Part shown: in pieces, positions 51,152-59,286 of the stretch | Layout of the letters: every line of letters starts with the position of its first letter | Numbering within the stretch: the first letter of the stretch is position 1 | Origin: Aeromicrobium sp. Root495 | Lineage (GTDB): Bacteria > Actinomycetota > Actinomycetes > Propionibacteriales > Nocardioidaceae | Direction of reading: 5' to 3' | NCBI RefSeq assembly: GCF_001426755.1 | Contig: NZ_LMFJ01000001.1 | Coordinates: forward strand, 2,750,407 to 2,814,406 | DNA length: 64,000 nucleotides | Translations under genes and position numbers: made by a program | Notes under the pieces: model-generated | Databases searched by the model: none | Told to the model about the DNA's origin: nothing | What the model saw: the letters and a program-made list of their open reading frames with translations, nothing else

Positions 51152-52323
51152 CAGGCGCACTCGCCCGTGTCGACGGCCGAGGAAGCGGTCCGGCCGCGCG
51201 CTGCGTCGTCCTGCACCTGCTCGGCGGTGACAGCGTAGCCGGTGGAGCCGTCGGCCACGGAGGCCGCGAAGATCACGCCGAGGACGTCGCCGTCGGGCGA
51301 GACGAGCGGTCCACCGGAGTTGCCTGAGCGCACCAGACCGCGGACCGCGAAGGTCTGCCGCAGCACCTGGCCACGGTCGTAGATGTCGGGGCTGCGCAGG
51401 GTGATGCGGTCGCGGATACGGGCCGCGCGGGCGTCGAAGGGGCCGTTCTCGGGGAAGCCGAGGATGGCCGCGTCGTCGCCGGCCGCACCGCCGGTGTCGA
51501 AGCTGAGCGGGTCCAGGCCCAGGCCTTCGACCGACAGCACCGCGATGTCGAGCTTGGGGTCGAACAGCACGACCCTGGCCCTGCGGCGCTCGCCCTCGAC
51601 GGTGACGGTGGGCTCGCTCACCCCGGCCACCACGTGGGCGTTGGTCATGACACGGTCCTGCGCGTAGACGAACCCCGAGCCCTCGATGCCGCGGTCGCAC
51701 CGGGCCACGCCCAGGATCTTGACCACGCTCTCGGAGGCGGTCCGGACCTCCGGGTCCTTGATGATGTCGTCGCTCGGCGGACCGACGGCGACGATCTTCT
51801 CGTCGGCGAACGGATCGATGTAGCGCGGGAAGAGGTTGGCGTCGAGGACCTTGTTGAACGTCCGCAGCGCCTGCGAGGCCTGCCCCGGCATGATCGAGTC
51901 GACCTTGCCCAGGATGGCGGACGAGCGCGACTCCTTGGCGAGGTAGGGGATGGAGGTCCCGCTCACCGAGTAGCCGAGGGCCCACGACGCCACCAGGACC
52001 ACGGCCATGCTGAGCGCAGCACCACCGACGGCGTCGAGACGGCGCAGCGGAGCGGCCCGCAGCGCGCCACGCAGGTCGGAGCCGACGTACGTGCCGAGGG
52101 CCTGGCCGATCCCGGCTCCGGCCACGACGATGCCGAGCGCGAGGAGCGAGGTCGTGAGAGTCGGGTCGTCGTCGCCGAGGACCCGCGGCACGACGGCGAT
52201 GCCGATGAGCCCTCCGACCAGCAGGCCGGCCGTGCCGATGAGGTTGACGACGAATCCCTGCACGTAGCCCGAGACCGCGTAGGCCAGCATGACCAGGACG
52301 ATCAGGACGTCGAGGGAGCTCAT
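51151..52323 (-). CDS. marP: MarP-like membrane serine protease
   Basis: 390 residues. Four N-terminal helices of the colicin V/MarP type (SLDVLIVLVMLAYAVSGYVQ, LIGTAGLLVGGLIGIAVV, LLALGIVVAGAGIGQALGTY, LSMAVVLVASWALGYSV) precede a trypsin-like domain with the triad H in MTNAHVVAG, D in FDPKLDIAVL and S in LVRSGNSGGPLV. Two cysteines (ARCDRG and the late GEC) may form a disulfide. In M. tuberculosis MarP protects intrabacterial pH in acid by cleaving a peptidoglycan hydrolase. Start overlaps the nudL stop. Confidence 0.92.
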   Translation of the reverse strand: MSSLDVLIVLVMLAYAVSGYVQGFVVNLIGTAGLLVGGLIGIAVVPRVLGDDDPTLTTSLLALGIVVAGAGIGQALGTYVGSDLRGALRAAPLRRLDAVGGAALSMAVVLVASWALGYSVSGTSIPYLAKESRSSAILGKVDSIMPGQASQALRTFNKVLDANLFPRYIDPFADEKIVAVGPPSDDIIKDPEVRTASESVVKILGVARCDRGIEGSGFVYAQDRVMTNAHVVAGVSEPTVTVEGERRRARVVLFDPKLDIAVLSVEGLGLDPLSFDTGGAAGDDAAILGFPENGPFDARAARIRDRITLRSPDIYDRGQVLRQTFAVRGLVRSGNSGGPLVSPDGDVLGVIFAASVADGSTGYAVTAEQVQDDAARGRTASSAVDTGECA

Positions 52324-52964
52324 CCGAGCCCCGGCAACGGTCTCGTGACGGACTCGTCCCAGGGCTTCTCCCAGCCGACGGCCTCGAAGAGCCGCGAGAT
52401 GACGCCTGCGGTGAAGCCCCAGAGCGGGACCTCGGTGCCCACCTCGAAGGCCGGTCCGCGCCAGCCCGAGGGATGCTCGACGCTGAACCGGTTGGCCGGC
52501 TCCACGAGGTTGCGGATCGGGTGGTGCAGGACGTGCCCGACCTCGGCGGCCGAGACGGGCTCGAGGGCGCGCGGCGCGGTCCAGTAGCCGAGCACCGGCG
52601 TGACGGCGAAGTTGCTGGGCGGCAGCCACAGCGTGGGCAGGGTCCCGAACACCTCCACCTCGGAGGGGTCGAGTCCCACCTCCTCCTGCGCCTCGCGCAG
52701 GGCCGTATCGACGGGGCCGTCGTCCTCGGGGTCGGTGGCGCCACCCGGGAACGAGATCTGGCCGGCATGGTTGCGCAACGTGGCGGCCCGCTCGGTGAGC
52801 AGGAGCTCAGGCCCGTCGGGACCGTCCGCGAAGCAGATCAGGACGGCGGCCGGCCGAGCGTCGGCCGGCGGGTGCGGGAACCGCGGGGCCAGCTGCTCGG
52901 CCTGCACCGACGACGCCATCTCGGCGAGCGGCCGCAGCCACGGCGGCAGTCCGTCGAGGGTCAT
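52320..52964 (-). CDS. nudL: Coenzyme A pyrophosphatase (Nudix, NudL-like)
   Basis: 214 residues. Nudix box GGATDPEDDGPVDTALREAQ plus EEVGL, directly preceded by the UPF0035 CoA-recognition signature LLTERAATLRNHAGQISFPG, which marks CoA diphosphatases. It cleaves CoA to 4'-phosphopantetheine and 3',5'-ADP. WLPPSNFAVTPVLGYW and SGWRGPAFEVGTEVPLWGFT follow as in the family. Second gene of the nudL-marP run, orthologous in position to Rv3672c. Confidence 0.92.
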   Translation of the reverse strand: MTLDGLPPWLRPLAEMASSVQAEQLAPRFPHPPADARPAAVLICFADGPDGPELLLTERAATLRNHAGQISFPGGATDPEDDGPVDTALREAQEEVGLDPSEVEVFGTLPTLWLPPSNFAVTPVLGYWTAPRALEPVSAAEVGHVLHHPIRNLVEPANRFSVEHPSGWRGPAFEVGTEVPLWGFTAGVISRLFEAVGWEKPWDESVTRPLPGLG

Positions 52965-52998
52965 GAGGCGAATTCTTCCAGGGCTCTCCCAGACGTGC

Positions 52999-53730
52999 TC
53001 ACGCGCGGCCCTGGGTGGTGACCAGGGCGGCCGCCTCGACGGGGTCGGTGGGCCCCTCCCCGAAGCTCGGGCACCAGCGCGCCAGCGGGCACGCGCCGCA
53101 CGCCGGCTTGCGGGCGTGGCAGCGTCGGCGGCCGTGCCAGATGAGGCGGTGGCTCAGCATCGTCCAGTCCTGGCGCGGGAACAGCGCGCCCACGGCGTGC
53201 TCGGTGCGGACCGGGTCCTTGGCCGTCGCGCCGTCGACCCACTCGAAGCGACGGACGAGCCGGGCGAAGTGCGTGTCGACCGTGAGGCCCGGGACGTCGA
53301 AGGCGTTGCCGAGCACGACGTTGGCGGTCTTGCGCCCCACGCCCGGGAGGGTCACCAGGTCCTCGAGCCGACCGGGCACCTCCCCGCCGAAGCCCTCCAC
53401 GAGGGCGGCCGACAGCCCGAGGATGCTGTTGGTCTTGGCCCGGAAGAACCCCGTGGAGCGGATGATCTCCTCCACGTCGGCGCGGTCGGCGGCCGCGAGG
53501 GCCGTGGCATCGGGGTAGCGGCCGAAGAGGACCGGCGTCACGGCGTTGACGCGGCGGTCGGTGGTCTGCGCCGACATCACCGTGGCGACCAGCAGCTCGA
53601 ACGGACTCGTGAAGTCGAGCTCGCACCCGGCCTCCGGATAGGTCTCCGCGAGCACGCGATGCATCTTCCGTGCGCGCCTCACGAGGGTCGTCTCGGGGCG
53701 CTGCGACAGGGATTTTCCGCTTTCCGGCAC
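52999..53730 (-). CDS. nth: Endonuclease III
   Basis: 243 residues. Bifunctional DNA glycosylase/AP lyase for oxidised pyrimidines. [20 protein letters not shown], the helix-hairpin-helix [19 protein letters not shown] with the catalytic lysine, [12 protein letters not shown] with the catalytic aspartate, and the 4Fe-4S cluster C-X6-C-X2-C-X5-C in [17 protein letters not shown] are all intact. GTG start six bases after a TAGGGT hexamer. Divergent from crp, as in mycobacteria. Confidence 0.96.
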   Translation of the reverse strand: MPESGKSLSQRPETTLVRRARKMHRVLAETYPEAGCELDFTSPFELLVATVMSAQTTDRRVNAVTPVLFGRYPDATALAAADRADVEEIIRSTGFFRAKTNSILGLSAALVEGFGGEVPGRLEDLVTLPGVGRKTANVVLGNAFDVPGLTVDTHFARLVRRFEWVDGATAKDPVRTEHAVGALFPRQDWTMLSHRLIWHGRRRCHARKPACGACPLARWCPSFGEGPTDPVEAAALVTTQGRA

Positions 53731-53736
53731 GCTCCG

Positions 53737-53742
53737 ACCCTA
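53737..53742 (-). promoter_or_regulatory. -10 element of nth
   Basis: TAGGGT on the minus strand, six bases before the GTG at 53730. Confidence 0.45.
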
Positions 53743-53830
53743 CGTGTCGCGCGCCGGATAGCCCGACAGTGTGGAAAAGTGGGTCGCCGTAGGCAACACT
53801 GTGAGCGACGCAACAGAGACAAGGACCAAC

Positions 53831-54508
53831 GTGACCGACGACGTGCTGCGGCAGGCACCCCTCTTCTCCGGCCTCGACGAGGACTCGGCGGCGGCACTCG
53901 ACGCCTCCATGACGGGGCGCACGCTCGGCCGCGGCGAGGTCCTCTTCAACGAGGGCGACGACGGCGACCAGCTCTACGTCGTCACCTCCGGGAAGATCAA
54001 GCTCGGGCGCACGTCACCCGACGGACGAGAGAACCTGCTCGCCATCCTGGGCCCCGGACAGATGTTCGGCGAGCTCTCCTTCTTCGACCCCGGCCCGCGC
54101 TCCGCGACGGCCACCGCGGTCACCGACGTCGAGGTCCGCAGCCTGGGCCACGAGGCACTCAGCCCCGTGCTCCTGCAGCACGCCGACGTCGCCATGGCGC
54201 TGCTCAACCAGCTGGCCGGTCGCCTCCGGCGCACCAACGAGGTCGTCGGCGACCTCGTCTTCTCCGACGTCCCCGGTCGCGTCGCCAAGGCGCTGCTCGA
54301 CCTCGCGGGTCGTTTCGGTCGCAAGGCCGACGACGGCGTGCACGTCAACCACGACCTCACGCAGGAGGAGCTGGCCCAGCTCGTCGGTGCCTCGCGCGAG
54401 ACCGTCAACAAGGCCCTCGCCGACTTCGCGTCCCGCGGCTGGCTGCGCCTCGAGCCCCGCAGCGTGGTCATCCTCGACCTCGAGCGCCTGCAGCGCCGCG
54501 CTCGCTGA
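53831..54508 (+). CDS. crp: Crp/Fnr family regulator, cAMP receptor type
   Basis: 225 residues. Cyclic-nucleotide domain with LGRGEVLFNEGDDGDQLYVV and the phosphate-binding cassette GELSFFDPGPRSATATAV (G-E and R-S-A as in cAMP binders), a dimer helix, then the C-terminal helix-turn-helix LTQEELAQLVGASRETVNKA with the R-E-T-V recognition helix. Start GTG 53831 with AAGGA before it places the usual DDVLRQAPLF near the N-terminus; GTG 53801 is an alternative, since TAGGCA lies five bases before it. Same position as Rv3676/GlxR. Two CRP-like sites stand at the acetate genes in this window. Confidence 0.93.
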   Translation: MTDDVLRQAPLFSGLDEDSAAALDASMTGRTLGRGEVLFNEGDDGDQLYVVTSGKIKLGRTSPDGRENLLAILGPGQMFGELSFFDPGPRSATATAVTDVEVRSLGHEALSPVLLQHADVAMALLNQLAGRLRRTNEVVGDLVFSDVPGRVAKALLDLAGRFGRKADDGVHVNHDLTQEELAQLVGASRETVNKALADFASRGWLRLEPRSVVILDLERLQRRAR

Positions 54509-54515
54509 TCCACCT

Positions 54516-54531
54516 CCCGGGCCTGCCCGGG
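54516..54531 (+). terminator. Hairpin after crp
   Basis: CCCGGG-CCTG-CCCGGG, a short perfect stem beginning eight bases after the crp stop, just before the family 1 repeats. Confidence 0.5.
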
Positions 54532-54534
54532 TTG

Positions 54535-54722
54535 GGACGAACGATGAGGGCTTCTGGTCGCCACGGCGACCGGGAGCCCTCGTTCTTCGTGCGGTCCGAC
54601 CAACGACGAGGGGTACGGGCCGCCACAGCGACCACCAACCCTCATCCTTCGTTCCCCCACGACCAACGACGAGGGGTACGGGCCGCCATGGCGACCGGGA
54701 GCCCTCGTTCTTCGTCCGGCCC
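54535..54722. repeat. Palindromic repeat family 1, copy C (three tandem units)
   Basis: Unit 1 (54535-54592) has GGACGAACGATGAGGG, core GGTCGCCACGGCGACC (54556-54571) and CCCTCGTTCTTCGT. Units 2 and 3 start with GACCAACGACGAGGGGTACG at 54598 and 54661, a period of 63 bases, and end CCCTCATCCTTCGTT and CCCTCGTTCTTCGTCC. The array fills the gap between the convergent crp and metallo-beta-lactamase-fold genes. No reading frame of note lies in it. Confidence 0.85.
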
Positions 54723-54741
54723 TGCCTGACGACGGGTGGAG

Positions 54742-55518
54742 CTAGACGCCGAGGTGGTCCAGCTGGGCCTGGACGCTGAGCTCTGCGGCGGGCCAGAGCA
54801 CCTCGTCGACGTCGGCGTACACCTTCTCGACGACCTCGCGGGCCGTGGTGGCGCCGTCGGCCACGGCGGCCCGGACCTGCTCGAGCCGTTCCTTGCGGTG
54901 CGCCAGGTAGAAGTCGAGCACCGCGCCCGCGTCGGTGACCACCGGGCCGTGCCCCGGCAGGATGCGCTCGGCGCGGCCGTCGGTGACCAGCCCTCGCATC
55001 CGGGTCACGGACTCGAGGTAGGGGCCGAGCACGCCGTCGGGGTGCGCGATGATCGTGGTCCCGCGCCCCAGCACCGTGTCGCCCGTGAGCAGCGAGGGCT
55101 CGTCGAGGAGCAGGAAGCTCGTGGAGTCGCGGGTGTGGCCGGGCGTGAGCACGACCTCGAGGCGCAGTCCGTCGACGTCGAGCACCTCGCCGTCGACGAG
55201 CGGCTCGGCGCCACGGCAGAACTCGGCCGACACGGCTCGCGCGGGCGCACCCGTGCGACGCGTCAGCTCGTCGACGGCCTCGGTGTGGTCGCCGTGGTGG
55301 TGCGTGAAGAGCACGAGCCCGACCTCGCCCGCCACGGCCAGCACGGCGTCGAGGTGCGCGGCGTCGGCCGGTCCGGGGTCCACCACGACCGAGCGTGCGG
55401 CGCCCGGCTCGCGCAGCACCCAAGTGTTGGTGCCGTCGAGCGTCATCATCCCGGGGTTCCGGGCCAGGACGGAGGTGGCGCGGTCGGTCACCTGCACCGG
55501 CTGCTCGTACTCGCTCAT
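54742..55518 (-). CDS. Metallo-beta-lactamase fold hydrolase
   Basis: 258 residues. Metal-binding signature FTHHHGDHTEAVDEL, the second histidine in LTPGHTRDSTSFLL, aspartate in LLTGDTVLG and the late ILPGHGPVV, as in glyoxalase II/LACTB2-like enzymes. The C-terminal ~60 residues (HRKERLEQVRAAVADGATTA, LWPAAELSVQAQLDHL) form the winged-helix-like tail common to this subfamily. GGAGGAAG before the ATG; overlaps the Nudix gene. Position equals Rv3677c. The substrate is unknown; LACTB2-like relatives cleave RNA or thioesters. Confidence 0.88.
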   Translation of the reverse strand: MSEYEQPVQVTDRATSVLARNPGMMTLDGTNTWVLREPGAARSVVVDPGPADAAHLDAVLAVAGEVGLVLFTHHHGDHTEAVDELTRRTGAPARAVSAEFCRGAEPLVDGEVLDVDGLRLEVVLTPGHTRDSTSFLLLDEPSLLTGDTVLGRGTTIIAHPDGVLGPYLESVTRMRGLVTDGRAERILPGHGPVVTDAGAVLDFYLAHRKERLEQVRAAVADGATTAREVVEKVYADVDEVLWPAAELSVQAQLDHLGV

Positions 55519-56342
55519 GCTTCCTCCTCCGGGGAGCGGTCGCTGTCGTTCTCGATGAACCACTCGCCGTCCACCTGGACGAGCCGCGGCTCGATGGCGC
55601 GCACCTCGCGCGCGACCGAGGCGGCAACGGCCTCGCCCGACGCCAGGCCGGCGACCTCGCGGCACGTGACGATCGTCGGCGGCATCATGACGGCCTCGCC
55701 GCGGTCGACCGACTCGAGCACGCGGCTCAGCGGCGCCCACAGGGCACGGTCGGCCTCGCCGGGGAGCTCGCCCACGACCTGCCCCTCGGGCACGGCAGCG
55801 ACGAAGAAGAAGGTGTCGTAGCGTCGCGGCTCGAAGGCCGGTGTGATCCAGCGCGACCAGGCTCCGACGAGGTCGGTGCGCAGCACGAGCCCGCGCTGCT
55901 CCAGGAGCTGGGCGAGCGAGAGCTCCTTGGACTCCAGGGCCAGCCGCGCGGCGGCCAGCTCCGGTCCGGAGGTGTCGGCCAGGACGGTGTGCTCGTCGGC
56001 GCCGGCGAGCAGGATGCCCGACTCCTCGAACGTCTCGCGGACCGCGGCCACCACCAGACCACGGGCCCGGTCGGCGTCGCAGCCGAGCCGGTCGCCCCAC
56101 TCCTGCCACGAGGGGCCGACGTGCGCGATCGGGTCGGTGTCGGACGACTGGACCCCGCCGCCGGGGAACACGTAGAACCCGGCCGCGAAGGCCATCGTCG
56201 TCTGGCGACGCATGAGGTAGGTCTCCGCGCCGTCGGACCCGTCGCGCAGCAGGACGATCGTGGAGGCGTCCCGCGGCACAGCCACCTCGCCACCCATGGC
56301 CTCGGCGTGCGCGCGCAGGCGGTCCGGGAGCGGGATGCGCAT
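55515..56342 (-). CDS. Nudix hydrolase with extended N- and C-termini
   Basis: 275 residues. The Nudix helix is recognisable as AAVRETFEESGILL, with the preceding glycines in FYVFPGGGVQSSDTD separated by an insertion of about 25 residues, so the box is longer than the classical 23-residue form. This insertion is typical of the NUDT19-like acyl-CoA-diphosphatase group. MRRQTTMAFAAGFYVFPGGG and AFEPRRYDTFFFVAAVP support that. Starts at the ATG overlapping the RidA stop (TGATG) and overlaps the downstream hydrolase gene by four bases. Confidence 0.85.
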   Translation of the reverse strand: MRIPLPDRLRAHAEAMGGEVAVPRDASTIVLLRDGSDGAETYLMRRQTTMAFAAGFYVFPGGGVQSSDTDPIAHVGPSWQEWGDRLGCDADRARGLVVAAVRETFEESGILLAGADEHTVLADTSGPELAAARLALESKELSLAQLLEQRGLVLRTDLVGAWSRWITPAFEPRRYDTFFFVAAVPEGQVVGELPGEADRALWAPLSRVLESVDRGEAVMMPPTIVTCREVAGLASGEAVAASVAREVRAIEPRLVQVDGEWFIENDSDRSPEEEA

Positions 56343-56800
56343 CAGGCGATCTCGACCACGAGCTCGACCTCGACGGGCGCTCCGAGCGGGAGCACCGAGA
56401 CGCCCACGGCGCTGCGGGCGTGCACGCCGGCCTCGCCGAAGACCGAGCCGTAGAGCTCGCTCGCGCCGTTGGCGACGGCGGGCTGACCCGTGAACGACGG
56501 GTCGCTGGCCACGAAGACCGTGGCCTTGACGATGCGGACCACGCGCTCGAGGTCGACGACCGAGGCCACCGCGGCCAGGGTGTTGACAGCGCACTGGTGC
56601 GCACAGGCGGTGGCCTGCTCGGGGGTCACGTCGACCCCCACCACGCCGGTGGCGAGCAACGAGCCGTCCGAGAGCGGGAGCTGGCCGGCCGTGAAGACGT
56701 GGTTCCCCGACACGACCGCCGGCACGTAGGCGGCCACCGGCGCCGGCACCTCCGGCAGGACCAGCCCCAGCTCGGCGAGCCGGTCGGTCACGCGGCTCAT
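56342..56800 (-). CDS. RidA family protein
   Basis: 152 residues, YjgF/YER057c/UK114 family. FTAGQLPLSDGSLLATG, ACAHQCAVNTLAAVASV, VKATVFVASDPSFTGQPAVA and ARSAVGVSVLPLGAPVEVEL match; the conserved active-site arginine appears in HARSAVGV. Members remove reactive enamine/imine products of PLP enzymes. Length somewhat above the usual ~130, similar to the Rv3678c type. Overlaps the small DUF4177-like gene by four bases. Confidence 0.88.
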   Translation of the reverse strand: MSRVTDRLAELGLVLPEVPAPVAAYVPAVVSGNHVFTAGQLPLSDGSLLATGVVGVDVTPEQATACAHQCAVNTLAAVASVVDLERVVRIVKATVFVASDPSFTGQPAVANGASELYGSVFGEAGVHARSAVGVSVLPLGAPVEVELVVEIA

Positions 56801-56952
56801 GCGATGGGCCGCTTGAAGTAGGCCACGAGGTTCTCCGGGTTCATGCCGGGCACGATCTGGACGAGCTCCCAGCCCTCACGGCCGAAGTTGTCGAGGATCT
56901 GCTTCGTCGCGTGCACGAGGACGGGTGCGGTCAGGTACTCCCACTGAGTCAT
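56797..56952 (-). CDS. DUF4177-like 51-residue protein
   Basis: MTQWEYLTAPVLVHATKQIL is followed by DNFGREGWELVQIVPG and ends NLVAYFKRPIA. The W-E-Y start, the central N-x-x-G-x-x-G-W-E-L-V and the ending A-Y-F-K-R-P are the hallmarks of small DUF4177-type proteins found beside RidA genes in actinobacteria. It begins six bases after TAGAGT and overlaps the RidA start (ATGA), so it heads the operon RidA-Nudix-hydrolase. Function unknown. Confidence 0.85.
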   Translation of the reverse strand: MTQWEYLTAPVLVHATKQILDNFGREGWELVQIVPGMNPENLVAYFKRPIA

Positions 56953-56958
56953 GCATCG

Positions 56959-56964
56959 ACTCTA
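56959..56964 (-). promoter_or_regulatory. -10 element of the DUF4177-RidA operon
   Basis: TAGAGT on the minus strand, six bases before the ATG at 56952. Confidence 0.45.
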
Positions 56965-56998
56965 GTTGGTTCCGGAATGCGCACGATGTACGCGTCGG

Positions 56999-57004
56999 TA
57001 GGCT
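56999..57004 (+). promoter_or_regulatory. -10 element of the ArsA/Get3-like pair
   Basis: TAGGCT, six bases before the GTG at 57011. Confidence 0.5.
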
Positions 57005-57010
57005 CGTCGC

Positions 57011-57988
57011 GTGAGCTCCTGGACCCCCCTGCACATCGTCACGGGCAAGGGCGGCACGGGCAAGACCACCGTCGCCGCCGCGCTCGCCATCGCCCTCGCC
57101 GGCCGCGGCAAGCGCGTGCTCCTGTGCGAGGTCGAGGGTCGCCAGGGCATCGCCCAGCTCTTCGACGTCCCACCGCTGCCCTACGAGGAGCGTCGGGTCA
57201 GCACGGGTCTCGACGGCGGGGAGGTGTTCGCCCTGGCCATCGACCCGGAGGCGGCACTGCTGGAGTACCTGCAGATGTACTACCGACTCGGCCGCATCGG
57301 CAAGGCGTTCGACCGCTTCGGGATCATCGAGTTCGCCACGACCATCGCGCCCGGCGTCCGCGACGTCCTGCTCACCGGCAAGGTCTACGAGGCGGCTCGG
57401 CGCACGGGTGACGACGGGTACGACGCCATCGTCATGGACGCCCCGCCCACGGGTCGCATCACCCGCTTCCTCAACGTCAACGCGGAGGTGGCCGGGCTCG
57501 CCAAGGTCGGCCCCATCAAGAAGCAGGCCGACTCCATCATGACGCTCATGCGTGCCCCCTCCACCCGGGTGCACCTCGTCTCGGTGCTCGAGGAGATGCC
57601 GGTCCAGGAGACCGTCGACGGCATCGCCGAGCTCGAGTCCGCACGTCTGCCGGTCGGCCACGTGGTGCTCAACCTCGTCCGCCCATCTCTTCTGAGCGCC
57701 GCCACGGCCGAGGGACTGAGCGGCGGCAGCCTCGACGCTGCGAGCGTGGGCCGGAGCCTCGACCGCGCCGCCCTCTCCACCGACGCAGCGCCCGCCCTCC
57801 TCGAGGAAGGCCGCGGCCACCTCGAGCGCCAGCAGCTCCAGGACGCCCAGCGCGGCATCATCGAGCGCGCCTCGGCCCCGCACCTCGAGCTGCCCGCCCT
57901 TCCCGAGGGCATCGACATGGGTGCACTCTTCGACCTCGCGGGCCGTCTGCGCGACGACCTGCTCGCCCACTCCACCGGAGGCGCCTGA
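57011..57988 (+). CDS. ArsA/Get3-like ATPase, first of a pair
   Basis: 325 residues. Deviant Walker A IVTGKGGTGKTTVAAALAIA, switch I-like region after LLCEVEGRQGIAQLF, and Walker B/switch II AIVMDAPPTGRITRFL. The later helical part (ADSIMTLMRAPSTRVHLVSV) fits the Get3/ArsA fold, and no arsenite-binding cysteine cluster is seen, so arsenic efflux is unlikely. The second ATPase gene follows with a one-base overlap. Position and pairing match M. tuberculosis Rv3679-Rv3680 beside whiB4, where the pair affects tolerance to glycerol-derived and nitrosative stress. Confidence 0.9.
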   Translation: MSSWTPLHIVTGKGGTGKTTVAAALAIALAGRGKRVLLCEVEGRQGIAQLFDVPPLPYEERRVSTGLDGGEVFALAIDPEAALLEYLQMYYRLGRIGKAFDRFGIIEFATTIAPGVRDVLLTGKVYEAARRTGDDGYDAIVMDAPPTGRITRFLNVNAEVAGLAKVGPIKKQADSIMTLMRAPSTRVHLVSVLEEMPVQETVDGIAELESARLPVGHVVLNLVRPSLLSAATAEGLSGGSLDAASVGRSLDRAALSTDAAPALLEEGRGHLERQQLQDAQRGIIERASAPHLELPALPEGIDMGALFDLAGRLRDDLLAHSTGGA

Positions 57989-59223
57989 TGGCCGGCAAGC
58001 CCAGCACCTCGCCCTCGGCCCGTCGGCGCGGAACCTCCCGTGCGGCCGGGCCTGCGGGATCCACCCGCACGGCCGGCGCACTAGAGCTCGACGCCCTCAT
58101 CGGCGACCCCGCCACGCAGATCATCGTCTGCTGCGGCTCCGGCGGTGTCGGCAAGACCACCACGTCCGCGGCCCTCGCTCTTCGCGCGGCCGAGCAGGGC
58201 CGGCGTGTCTGCGTGCTCACCATCGACCCGGCCCGACGCCTCGCGCAGGCCATGGGCCTCACCGAGCTCGACAACGTGCCGCGCCCCGTCTCCGACGTCG
58301 ACCCGTCGGCGGGCGGCTCGCTCGACGCCATGATGCTCGACATGAAGCGCACCTTCGACGAGGTGGTGGAGTCGCACGCCACCCCCGAGAAGGCCCAGCA
58401 GATCCTCAACAACCCGTTCTACGTCGCCATCTCCAGCTCCTTCGCCGGGACGCAGGAGTACATGGCCATGGAGAAGCTCGGCCAGCTGCACGCTGCCTCG
58501 AACGACCCCGGCGCGGCGGAGGGCGGCACGCAGGGGTGGGACCTCATCGTGGTCGACACCCCGCCGTCGCGGTCCGCGCTCGACTTCCTCGACGCACCCG
58601 AGCGGCTCTCCTCGCTCCTCGACGGCCGCTTCATCAAGCTGCTGCTCGCGCCTGCCAAGGGCCCGGCCCGGCTGCTCAACGCCGGCTTCGGCGTCGTGAC
58701 CGGCGCCATCAACAAGATCGTCGGCGGCCAGCTGCTCAGCGACATGCAGACCTTCGTGGCCGCCTTCGACACCCTCTTCGGCGGGTTCCGCCAGCGCGCT
58801 GAGGCCACCTACTCACTCCTGCAGGCCCCTGGCACGGCCTTCGTGGTCGTGGCCGCGCCCGAGGCCGACGCCATGCGGGAGGCGGCCTACTTCGTGGAGC
58901 GCCTCACGCAGGAGCAGATGCCCCTCGCCGGGCTCGTCGTGAACCGGGTGCACGAGCGGGGCGCGAGCGGGCTCACGGCCGCCGACGCCGAGTCGGGCGC
59001 CCAGCGCCTCGGCGGAGGCGACGACGCCACCGACAGCGCCACGGCCGAGCTGCTGGCCGTGCACGCCGAGCGCGAGCGCATCGCCGCCAAGGAGGACAAG
59101 GTGCGCAAGCGCTTCGCGGCCTCGCACCCCTCGGTCGCCACACGGCCCGTGCCGGCGCTCGCGAGCGACGTGCACGACCTGGCAGGGCTGCGCCGCATCG
59201 GCGCGCACCTCGCCGGGGCGTAG
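57988..59223 (+). CDS. ArsA/Get3-like ATPase, second of a pair
   Basis: 411 residues. After a basic Ser/Arg/Ala-rich N-terminus of about 30 residues comes VCCGSGGVGKTTTSAALAL, CVLTIDPARRLAQAMGL, LIVVDTPPSRSALDFLDAPE and a long helical region with SSFAGTQEYMAMEKLGQLH and VLAPEAD-like VVAAPEADAMREAAYFVERL. The two proteins probably form a heteromeric ATPase. ATG overlaps the first gene's stop (TGATG). Convergent with whiB. Confidence 0.9.
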   Translation: MAGKPSTSPSARRRGTSRAAGPAGSTRTAGALELDALIGDPATQIIVCCGSGGVGKTTTSAALALRAAEQGRRVCVLTIDPARRLAQAMGLTELDNVPRPVSDVDPSAGGSLDAMMLDMKRTFDEVVESHATPEKAQQILNNPFYVAISSSFAGTQEYMAMEKLGQLHAASNDPGAAEGGTQGWDLIVVDTPPSRSALDFLDAPERLSSLLDGRFIKLLLAPAKGPARLLNAGFGVVTGAINKIVGGQLLSDMQTFVAAFDTLFGGFRQRAEATYSLLQAPGTAFVVVAAPEADAMREAAYFVERLTQEQMPLAGLVVNRVHERGASGLTAADAESGAQRLGGGDDATDSATAELLAVHAERERIAAKEDKVRKRFAASHPSVATRPVPALASDVHDLAGLRRIGAHLAGA

Positions 59224-59286
59224 AGCAGAGCTCGTCGGCCCCTGGTCCTCAGGGAGCGTGCCGCCCGCTCAGGCGAGCGAGCAGGC

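Noticed and set aside
54535..54722. Short CRISPR or tandem coding repeat after crp
   Set aside because: Units are degenerate palindromes with a 62-63-base period and no conserved repeat/variable spacer division. Frames through it are arginine-rich junk.
57011..59223. Arsenite efflux ATPase genes
   Set aside because: No arsenite-binding cysteines and no arsB/arsR nearby. The neighbourhood is the WhiB4/Get3-like pair.
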